From an uncultured Clostridia bacterium (GTDB taxonomy: Bacteria; Bacillota; Clostridia; TANB77; CAG-508), in NCBI GenBank assembly GCA_934149075.1, contig CAKPDR010000002.1, forward strand, positions 62,001-126,000: 64,000 nucleotides of DNA. Direction: 5' to 3'. Both the position numbers and the translations under genes were made by a program. Under the pieces are notes generated by a model, which was not told the DNA's origin, did not search any database, and saw only the letters and a list, made by a program, of their open reading frames with translations. Positions within the stretch are counted from its first letter, which is position 1. Each line of letters begins with the position of its first letter. Positions 63,945 to 64,000 of this stretch are shown in pieces.

Positions 63945-64000
63945 CTATAACCTTTTATATACTGGCATTACATATGCAAATATTGCCTTAAATGATATTA
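63945..64000 (-). CDS. C-terminal end of an upstream gene (partial)
   Basis: An open frame enters from the right edge and ends at TAG 63945, reading ISFKAIFAYVMPVYKRL. It is 16 nt from the aminotransferase start. Too short to identify; plausibly another sugar gene of the operon. Confidence 0.45.
   Translation of the reverse strand, partial: ISFKAIFAYVMPVYKRL

Noticed and set aside
1..64000. CRISPR array or cas genes
   Set aside because: The repeats present are dispersed or iteron-like, with no regular spacer arrangement and no cas gene.

Overview
The window comes from a very AT-rich, low-GC Gram-positive bacterium, probably a Clostridia-type Firmicute. The signs are strong GGAGG ribosome-binding sites, VanR/VanS-like regulators, a BofA-like protein, sortase with an LPxTG surface protein, and a Firmicute-style relaxase and type IV secretion set. 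TGA is used as a stop. No rRNA, tRNA or CRISPR array was seen.

Positions 1 to about 56,000 are the right-hand part of a large integrative and conjugative element (ICE); its left end lies outside the window. Almost everything is on the minus strand. From right to left the parts are: a tyrosine integrase (54546-55814) beside secA; a divergent XRE regulator and an iteron-bearing region (53.4-54.4 kb); a replication protein with palindromes inside its gene (52-53 kb); small genes and an HNH protein; topoisomerase III; three further regulators; ParB; a MOBP relaxase with a RHH accessory protein; and the secretion operon (coupling protein, VirB2-, VirB6-, VirB3- and VirB4-like proteins, M23 peptidase, CpaE-like ATPase). 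Two oriT-like sites in opposite orientation lie at about 44.0 and 49.6 kb.

Accessory cargo fills 1-29 kb. It contains a four-gene array separated by a 41-bp inverted-repeat element, a VanRS-like two-component system with a divergent C39-like peptidase, a long operon of unknown proteins ending with a sortase, an ABC transporter with its own two-component system and a VanZ-like gene, a Y-family polymerase with YolD, a 1.2-kb-residue Cna-B adhesin, an ArdC-like protein and a Dam-type methylase.

Four transcription units start from an almost identical about 68-bp promoter block. In three of them a strong intrinsic terminator lies between promoter and start codon, suggesting one element-wide regulator plus attenuation or antitermination.

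The most striking feature is a recurrent +1 disruption. Six genes (ABC ATPase, VanR-like regulator, M23 peptidase, VirB4, a small secretion gene, coupling protein) are broken at eleven places, each time by an in-frame CGG followed by A where a conserved glycine GGA is expected. Reading CGGA as one glycine restores every protein. The coupling protein also has a GGT-TAA-GGT stop, and the relaxase a +1 shift at a run of nine A. This may be unusual decoding, or a systematic error or mutation; tests are given.

From 56 kb on is host chromosome: secA, a 60-bp perfect inverted repeat, a PhoH-type ATPase with less AT-rich codon use, and an operon for a surface sugar (two small EamA/SMR-like membrane proteins, ATP-grasp ligase, WecE-like aminotransferase, and the tail of another gene).
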